A DNA stretch of 5,248 nucleotides from JBJFGR01 sp051892875 (lineage in GTDB: Bacteria > Pseudomonadota > Gammaproteobacteria > Enterobacterales > Succinivibrionaceae), in assembly GCA_051892875.1 (NCBI GenBank), contig JBJFGR010000153.1:1-5248 (forward strand), read 5' to 3'. The position numbers were made by a program, and so were the translations under genes. The notes beneath the pieces are model-generated. The model was given only the letters and a program-made list of their open reading frames with translations. It searched no databases and was not told the DNA's origin. Of this stretch, positions 1 through 5,248 are shown piece after piece. Positions within the stretch are counted from its first letter, which is position 1; each line of letters begins with the position of its first letter.

Positions 1-3000
1 TTGGTTTTGAATCAAATAAAAGTATACTTAAAGAAATAAAGGACGCATTAAAAGGCGATGATGCCGAAGACGTATCTGATGGTGGAGCAAAAGGATTTTC
101 TAAAGCATGGTCAGAAGCAGCAAAATCATTTAAAGATTCAATGAATTCTATGAATGCTTCTGGGACTGGTGTATTTAAGAACCTTACCACATCTACTGGT
201 ACATTCTTTAAAACTTTCTGGAGTGGCTTAAGTACATTAGGAAAAGTATCTGTTGTGTTAGGAGCAGTAACTACAGCAGCAACGATAGCTTATAATGTAT
301 ATGATTATTTTAATGATTCACTTGAAGAGTTAGTTGAGAAATCAGAAAAAGCCGCAGAAACAATTACATCATTATCGGATAATTTTAAAAACACAGAAGA
401 AACAGTATCAAATATATCAGAACGTTTTGCTGAGCTAGCGCAAGGCGTTGATATGCTTACTGGAAAAAATGTAAATTTATCAACAGATGAATATGAAGAG
501 TTTCTTAGTTTAAGCAATCAATTAGCAGAAACATTTCCTACTTTATCTCGTGTTTATGATGAAAACGGAAATGCTATTGTACAGCTTGGTGGAAGCATAG
601 ATACAATAGTAGATAGGTTAAATAATTTAGTAGAAGCGCAACGTAATTTGACAAATATGCAAATTACAGAGCAAATGCCAGATTTATATAAAGGTATAGC
701 TGCACAATCAGAAGAATACAATAAAGAGATAAAAGATTTAAAAGATCAAAGAGAAAATTTACAAAGTGAATTAGATTATTTATTAGATGATCATATAGCC
801 AACAATATTGATATAGCTGCTAATAAGATTGATACATACGCTGATAATGAAATATTAACTATTAGAGGAAAAGGTAAAGAATTAAGCGAAGCTAATGATG
901 AGTATTTAGAAGCATTATATAAAACTGGTGCATTAATTACATATTTAGGCACAGAATATAATGATGATGGAGAAATATCAAGTTATAAATATCAAGTTGA
1001 TTTTAGTGGAATGTCAGATGAAGAAATTGAAGAAGCAAAAGAAAAAATTGAAGTTGGTTTCCAAGAAATCGCATCTGAGTATGAAAGTCAGATTAATAAT
1101 CTTAGTACTGAAATTGAAACTACACAAAATAAAAATAAAGAAAATTGGAATGGTCTACTCTCCAATCTTTCATCGTGGTTAGCAACAGATCAAACATATG
1201 CAAATATGGATGATGAGATGCGATCAATTGTTCAGTCTATAATAAACAATTTAGATTTTGATTCACTTACATCAGATTATTCTACATGGGATGAATTATC
1301 AGCTTATATTCATGAAAACATATTAAATACATTAGCTGGGGCTTCTAATAAAGATGAAATAAAAGAAGCATGGAATAATTTATTTAAATTAGATGTAAGT
1401 GATTTATCAGCTAAAGAATATGTATCTAAAGTAAATGAGTATATGGATACAATTGCAAATACTCTAGATTTAGATGAAGATGGTAAAAAAGAATTATTAA
1501 TTAGTATCGGAATTGATGAAGAAAGTTTAGATACAGATAAGATTGAAACTTGGCAATCACAAATTAAAAATGCATTATCTGATGGTACAGAGAACCTTGA
1601 TACTTTAACTTTATCAGATCTTCAAATTGCTGCTAAGATCACAGCTGATTTTGATGAGAATTCAATTAACTGGGACGACCTTTCTACTCAAATAAATATT
1701 AAGAAGTATCTTGGTGATGTGGCTACTAGTGCTCAAGAAGTTTTAGATAGTTTAAATTTATCTGCTACTGATTTATTTGGAAATGATAAAGAATTCACAG
1801 GTACCGTTGATGATTATATTAGTAAGGTAAACGAATTACGAGTTGCATTGAAAAAACTTGATGATGGTACTTTAGATAATAGTGATCTTGACAGATTAAA
1901 AAAATTAGGTGTAGAAACTAATAATATTGAAAATCTTGATGATGCAATCAGGCAAATGTTAAGTGATATGAACACTGATATGATTGCTCAATTCTCAGAT
2001 CAGTTTGGATATGTAGATTCTGCTGAAGCTAGAAGAGAATTAGAATCATTCATGGCAGATGTAGTAGAGTTAGGTTCTGTCGTTGGAAGTACGAAGTTTG
2101 AAATTAATATAGACACAGAAAAAGCTGGATATGAAAATCTTGCTACTGCTATGCAAGAATCTGTATCTGCAACAGGATTATCATCAGAATCAATTTCAAA
2201 TCTTAAAGAGAGATATGCAGAATTAGAGAGTCAAGGATATGACCTTGATGAAATGTTTGAAGAAACCACGAATGGTATTCATCTTAATCGACAAGCTTTA
2301 AATGAACTTGAAGATGCATATGAAGCTCAAAAAACAGAAGAAATCAGTGATAAAGTTGATGAACTTAATAAGAGTTATAACGCTTTAACAAATCAAATTA
2401 AAGAGTGTACAGATCCAGTTTTATTACAAGAACTATATACTCGAAGAGATGAAATAGTTGAAGAAATGCATTCTGTGGGAGAATTAGCTGCACAATATGA
2501 GGGATTAACTTCGGCTTATAATAAATGGCAAATAGAACAAAATGCAGGTAACGAACGTGACATGTATGAAGGTATCATTTCTGGTAAAAAAGAAATGGAA
2601 GAAGAAATGGAACGTGGCTGGTTTGATGATGATACCGTAGCGTTTCTTGAACTAATGACTGGTAAAAATTTAAGTACTGCATCTATTGATGATCAAATAG
2701 CGGCTTATAAAAAACTTAATGATACTATTGCTGGAACTAAATATAATGTTTGGGATTTCTTTACGACAAATGATGATGGTAATTCTACGTCTGAAGGTGT
2801 TTTTAATTTTCTTGATACTGTTAAAGCTAAACAAGAAGAGCTTGGTGAAGAATGGGTTAAAATTGATAAAGATGGTAATTATACTTTTGATTTTGGAGTG
2901 AATGGAGATCAAGCAATTGCTGATGCATTAGGTATAAGTGAAGAACTTGTTCAGATTATTTTAAGAGCTGCGGATGATGCTGGTTTCGTAGTTAATTTAG

Positions 3001-5248
3001 ATGGTGCTTATACACAATTAGCTGATTATAAAACTGCCGCTGAAGAAGCTGCTGATAGTCTTAAAAGACTGCAAAGTGAAGAAAATAAACTTCAAGGTTT
3101 TGATTTAGATTTTAATTTTGAAGCTACTGGAGAAGAGCTTGACGAACAAATTACTAAAGCCAATGAACTATTAGATCAATTCAGAGATAAAGATGGTAAA
3201 GTTAATTTAGAAATTGAAGGTGCTGAAGAAGCCCTTAATATTGCTGGTTACTTCACGGCAATGTATGATAGATTAAATGAACCAATCTATATGGATATCA
3301 AAACAGATGAAGTAGCAAAAGAGCTTCAAGAACCATTGGAAAAATTGCAAGAATTTGAAAAGCTTACTAAAAAAGAGCATCAATTGCAATTAAGTGGAGA
3401 CACAGATGGGTTAAAAGATGTCCAAGAACAAATGGACGAAATTATTAGCTATATTGACGAAAATGATGATTTGAAAGTCGTGCTTGGTATTGATGAAAAT
3501 GCAACTAAGGATGAAATTAAAGAAAAACTTGAAAATGGTGAAATTGAATTTCCTACAACTGCGACAGTAGATGTAGAAATTAAAATGAATGATAGTCTTG
3601 AAGATATACGTGCTTTAATGATGCATGAAGCCGGTCTTATTTCCGATGAAGAATTAGAACTTAAAGTAAAATATGGACTTGATGCATCCGAAGTTGAGAG
3701 TTGGACTCCAGAACAACAAGAAGCAGTTGTTAAATATCTTGCAGATCATGAGGAAATAGATAACTATACTCCAGAAGAAAAACAAGCAATTGTTAAATAT
3801 CTTGCAGATGGTGGGAATCCTGATGCTTATACTCCTGAACAAAAGCAAGCAATTGTCGAATATCTTACTGATACTGGAGATCCTGATACTTGGACTCCCG
3901 AACAGAAAGATGGCATAGTATTATTTAAAAGAGATTCTAAAGATATAGATGATTGGACTCCAGAAGATAAAGAAGCAGTTGCAAAATTTATTAAAGATTC
4001 TGAAGAAGTAGATGATTATGACCCACCAAAAAAATATCTAGATGTTGAAGCCCAGCTTAACTCTAGAAACGTAGATACTTATCAACCAAAAGACAAAGAA
4101 TTTACTGTAAAGGCGGTATTACAGAAAACTTGGTCGAACATTAATTCAGCTTTAGGTCTTAATAAAGTTAATAGTTATACTCCTGCTACTTATGCTGCTG
4201 GTACGGCTACAATTGGTTCAACCTATAGTGACTATCACCCTTCTATCGGTGCATATGCACGAGGAACCGATTGGACGTTACCACAAAACGAAGAGGCTTT
4301 AGTAAATGAGCTTGGAAATGAATCTATCGTGCGTGATGGTAAATGGTTTTTGATACCTGGCGGTGCACATGTTGAACAATTAAAACGTGGAGATATAGTG
4401 TTTAATGCAGCTCAAACAGAAGAACTTATTAGAACAGGTAAAGTTACTTCTGGAGGTGGACATGGTAAAGTTGCTCTTGCTAATGGTACTGCCTATAATA
4501 TGATAAATGCATATAGTAGTGGTGGTAGTGTAGGCAAATATACGGTTTCTGGATCTGTTTATAAAAATTCAAGTGGACAATCAACAAAATCATCCAACTC
4601 TGATTCAAATTCTAATAATGCCAATAAAGATGCGGAAGAAACGAAAGAAACCTTTGACTGGATTGAACGTAAGATTCAAGACATTGAACGTGAAATTGAG
4701 AATTTAGATCAAAAAGCATCTGCTACATATAAATCTTGGACAACAAGAAATAAAGCTTTAGTATCTGAAATGTCAAAGATTACTAAAGAAATTTCAGTAC
4801 AGCAAGCAGCATATACAAGATATATGAAAGAAGCAAATTCAGTTGGTTTGTCAAGCAAATATAAGAAACTTGTGCAAGATGGAGCAATTGATATTAGTAC
4901 TATTAAAGATGAAGATTTAATTGATAAAATTCAAACTTACCAAGATTTTTATGATAAAGCAATAAGTGCAAAGGATACAGTTAAAGATTTACAAGATCAA
5001 TTAGCAGAACTTGCAAGAACTAAATTTGATAATGTAGTTCAGCAATATGAAGATAAAATATCTACTGTTGAACATAATATCAATATGCTAGAAGGTAAAA
5101 TTGATCAAATCGAAGCAAAAGGTAGCATCCCTGCTAGAAAATACTATGATTCATTAATTACTCAAGAGAAAAAGAATATTTCATTATTAAAACAAGAATA
5201 TTCTGCATTGCAAAAGCAACTTGCAAATTCAATGAAAACTGGGGATAT
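1..5248 (+). CDS. Phage tail tape measure protein, partial at both ends
   Basis: The reading frame starting at base 3 stays open for 1,748 codons to base 5246 and continues past both edges, so neither the true start nor the stop is visible. The other frames are broken by frequent stops. Family recognition is from memory of Clostridia phage proteins: the block around FAELAQGVDMLTGKN (residues 142-156), the block around GYDLDEMFEETTNGIHLN (745-762), NELGNESIVRDGKWF (1435-1449) and FDWIERKIQDIEREIENLD (1551-1569). Known role of the family: it occupies the tail tube lumen, sets tail length during assembly and leaves the tail at infection. Seen here: one hydrophobic segment, two coiled-coil stretches, two repeat arrays, strong acidity and one cysteine (residue 802). 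No lytic transglycosylase or peptidase motif was recognised, though one could lie outside the window. By usual order, tail chaperone genes would lie upstream and distal tail genes downstream. Confidence 0.93.
204..311 (+). other. Hydrophobic segment of the tape measure protein
   Basis: Residues 68-103 form the most hydrophobic stretch in the window. The core, VSVVLGAVTTAATIAYNVY (residues 82-100), is free of charged residues and long enough to span a membrane. Just before it are aromatic-rich residues (TFFKTFWSGL, 66-75) and a single Lys (81). Just after it the chain becomes strongly acidic. Tape measure proteins often carry such segments, proposed to insert in the host membrane when the protein is released. 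That role is inferred from the family. The segment could instead be a buried helix packed in the tail tube. Confidence 0.6.
426..698 (+). other. Conserved N-proximal tape measure block
   Basis: Residues 142-232 run from FAELAQGVDMLTGKN through LSTDEYEEFLSLSNQLAETF and ENGNAIVQLGGS to MPDLYKGI. I recognise this order of motifs from tape measure proteins of Clostridia phages: the ELAQGVD..TG.N.. turn, EY.EFL..SNQLA..FP.L, ENGNAI..L.G and the closing DLYKGI. It looks like a compact helical domain rather than simple ruler repeat. Its specific function is unknown to me. No catalytic motif is visible. Confidence 0.6.
633..791 (+). other. Predicted coiled coil (residues 211-263)
   Basis: Residues 211-263 alternate charged and hydrophobic residues over about 50 positions, for example SEEYNKEIKDLKDQRENLQS (235-254) followed by ELDYLLDD (255-262). 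Only one Gly and one Pro occur, near the middle at PDLYKG, which may split it into two helices. Long helical coiled coils are typical of tape measure proteins, where they bundle along the tail axis. This is judged by eye from heptad-like spacing. Confidence 0.55.
792..2201 (+). other. Acidic helical ruler region, no recognised domain
   Basis: Residues 264-733 are rich in Asp, Glu, Asn and Ser, mostly helical in character, with Trp-containing turns such as NKENWNGLLSNLSSWL (378-393) and the stretch ITADFDENSINWDDL (546-560), a sequence style I associate with Clostridia phage tape measure proteins. Weak internal similarity is visible between GIDEESLDTDKIETW (503-517) and FDENSINWDDL (550-560). 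The segment DLDEDG (489-494) imitates the start of a calcium-binding loop but lacks the later ligand. No enzyme motif was found. The probable role is length ruler or scaffold inside the tail tube. Confidence 0.5.
2202..3050 (+). other. Conserved central tape measure block
   Basis: Residues 734-1016 begin LKERYAELESQGYDLDEMFE and include GIHLNRQALNELEDAYEAQ (758-776), AAQYEGLTSAYNKW (830-843), NAGNERDMYEGI (848-859), FLELMTGKNLSTASIDD (882-898), then DKDGNYTFDFGVNGDQAIAD (956-975), and finish in GFVVNLDGAYTQLADYKTAA. I recognise this ordered set, especially GIHLN..AL.ELE, AAQYEGLTSA, LST..ID and DFG.G.DQ.IA..LG, as a recurring module of tape measure proteins from Clostridia phages. Its biochemical role is not known to me. 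The only cysteine in the visible protein, residue 802 in KECTDP, lies here. Confidence 0.6.
3099..3701 (+). repeat. Protein-level strand-turn-helix repeats, period about 28-32 residues
   Basis: Seven short alternating-hydrophobic strands recur at near-regular spacing: FDLDFNF (centre 1037), VNLEIEG (1069), IYMDIKT (1097), HQLQLSG (1128), LKVVLGI (1159), TVDVEIK (centre 1191) and LELKVKY (1220). Centre-to-centre spacings counted by hand are 32, 28, 31, 31, 32 and 29 residues. Most strands are followed by a short Gly/Asp turn and a charged amphipathic helix, for example DEIKEKLENG after LKVVLGI. DNA identity between copies is low, so the pattern is structural rather than a recent duplication. 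A repeating strand-helix fold is inferred. It abuts, and shares its last unit with, the 21-residue array downstream. Confidence 0.55.
3639..4175 (+). repeat. 63-bp in-frame tandem repeat array encoding 21-residue units
   Basis: Seven consecutive 63-base units start at bases 3639, 3702, 3765, 3828, 3891, 3954 and 4017, followed by a 96-base degenerate unit at 4080 and a last YTP at 4176. The core consensus is [YW]TPEQKQAIVKYLAD, then four variable residues and a final Asp-X. Position 1 is Trp in the units at 3702, 3891 and 3954 and Tyr in those from 3765, 3828, 4017 and 4080. By hand count the units at 3765 and 3828 share 51 of 63 bases and 15 of 21 residues. The units at 3702 and 3765 share 46 of 63 bases. 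The first unit (ISDEELELKVKYGLDASEVES without the aromatic-TP start) and the last two are diverged. Similar Y-x-P repeats occur in other tape measure proteins, and their role is unknown. Confidence 0.9.
4257..4442 (+). other. Conserved ELGNE...GDIVFN..QTEEL module
   Basis: Residues 1419-1480 contain, in order, ARGTDWTLPQNEEALVNELG (1419-1438), NESIVRDGKWFLIPGGAH (1439-1456) and EQLKRGDIVFNAAQTEEL (1458-1475). I recognise the pattern A.GT...., AL..ELG.E...R.G.W....GGA....L..GDI.FN..QTEEL as very common near the C-terminal third of Clostridia phage tape measure proteins, usually following repeats and preceding ALANGTA, which is also present here (1491-1497). The many Gly residues and short hydrophobic strands suggest a small beta-rich domain. 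The function is not established as far as I know. Confidence 0.65.
4566..4628 (+). other. Ser/Asn-rich flexible linker
   Basis: Residues 1522-1542 are almost entirely Ser, Asn, Lys, Gly, Gln, Thr and Asp, with the core KSSNSDSNSNNANK (1529-1542). This low-complexity stretch separates the Gly-rich module upstream from the C-terminal helical region. It most likely acts as a flexible hinge, and such linkers are exposed to proteolysis. That inference rests on composition alone. Confidence 0.65.
4650..5248 (+). other. Conserved C-terminal coiled-coil region, runs off the window
   Basis: Residues 1550-1748 start TFDWIERKIQDIEREIENLD, then ASATYKSWTTRNKAL (1572-1586), EANSVGLSSKYKKLVQDGAI (1611-1630), DISTIKDEDL (1631-1640), LAELARTKFDNV (1668-1679) and AKGSIPARKYYDSLI (1707-1721). 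I recognise this succession, notably FDWIE.KI..IER.I..LD, the ASATY..W..RN.AL stretch, EANSVGLS..YKKLVQ.G.IDIST and AELA.TKFDNV, as a strongly conserved C-terminal part of Clostridia phage tape measure proteins. It is nearly all charged amphipathic helix with two short breaks. The frame is still open at the last base, and relatives continue well beyond this point, so the real C-terminus is missing. Confidence 0.7.

Noticed and set aside
305..517. 70-codon open frame on the minus strand
   Set aside because: It lies fully antisense to the conserved tape measure block. Its Ser/Phe-rich translation mirrors the Glu/Lys/Asp codons of the main gene, and I see no homology to a known protein.
961..1182. 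73-codon open frame on the plus strand in another phase
   Set aside because: Its Lys/Leu/Ile-rich composition is what an out-of-frame reading of GAA/AAA/ATT codons gives. It starts inside the long gene, with no recognisable domain or supporting context.
1467..1502. DLDEDG at residues 489-494 as an EF-hand or dockerin calcium loop
   Set aside because: The first ligands fit DxDxDG, but position 8 is Lys instead of a hydrophobic residue and position 12 is Ile rather than Glu or Asp. There is no partner loop.
2670..2912. 80-codon minus-strand and overlapping 60-codon plus-strand open frames (2719-2901)
   Set aside because: Both overlap the conserved central block of the main frame, are low-complexity Ile/Leu/Lys/Asn peptides, and lack any sign of independent selection.
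3654..3848. 64-codon minus-strand open frame with an internal repeat
   Set aside because: The repeated ICKIFNNC stretches are just the antisense of the 63-bp tandem units. It is a shadow of the repeat array.
3639..4079. Possible CRISPR array because of regular 63-base spacing
   Set aside because: The units are contiguous, diverged, keep the reading frame and have no constant repeat alternating with unrelated spacers.
4449..4469. SGGGHGK as a Walker A nucleotide-binding loop
   Set aside because: The spacing is not GxxxxGK, the Lys is followed by Val instead of Ser or Thr, and no Walker B or ATPase context is present.
1..5248. Promoters, terminators, tRNAs, insertion sequence ends or attachment sites
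   Set aside because: The whole window is coding in one frame, and none of these was convincing by eye on either strand. AT-rich -10-like hexamers are frequent by composition alone.

Overview
The window is a single open reading frame on the + strand, read from base 3. It is open at both ends, 1,748 complete codons with no in-frame stop. No start codon, ribosome binding site, terminator or neighbouring gene falls inside it. The translation is recognisable as the middle and most of the C-terminal part of a very large phage tail tape measure protein of the type common in phages and prophages of gut Firmicutes, especially Clostridia. The AT-rich sequence (roughly one third GC by eye), A/T-ending codons and Lys/Glu/Asp/Asn-rich protein with one cysteine agree with such a host. 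Nothing shows whether this is an integrated prophage or a free phage, and the host species cannot be named. Residue n starts at base 3n.

Layout along the protein. Residues 1-100 hold an amphipathic stretch and one hydrophobic segment (about 82-100). Residues 142-232 are a conserved family block, overlapping a predicted coiled coil (211-263). Residues 264-733 are acidic, mostly helical ruler sequence. Residues 734-1016 are a second conserved block. Residues 1033-1233 show a strand-turn-helix pattern recurring about every 28-32 residues, seven times. This runs directly into a 21-residue tandem repeat (1213-1359, degenerate copies to about 1391) with consensus [YW]TPEQKQAIVKYLAD. Residues 1419-1480 carry a Gly/Trp-containing conserved motif ending in GDIVFN..QTEEL. 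A Ser/Asn linker (1522-1542) leads to a long conserved C-terminal coiled-coil region (1550-1748), which is still running when the window ends.

Functionally this is one structural protein. It would sit inside the phage tail tube, set tail length during assembly, and be expelled at infection, possibly helping the DNA cross the host envelope. I see no defence system, RNA gene, CRISPR array, insertion sequence or other accessory system here. The observations most worth checking are the two consecutive protein-level repeat arrays with different periods and the conserved GDIVFN module. I do not claim a new system.
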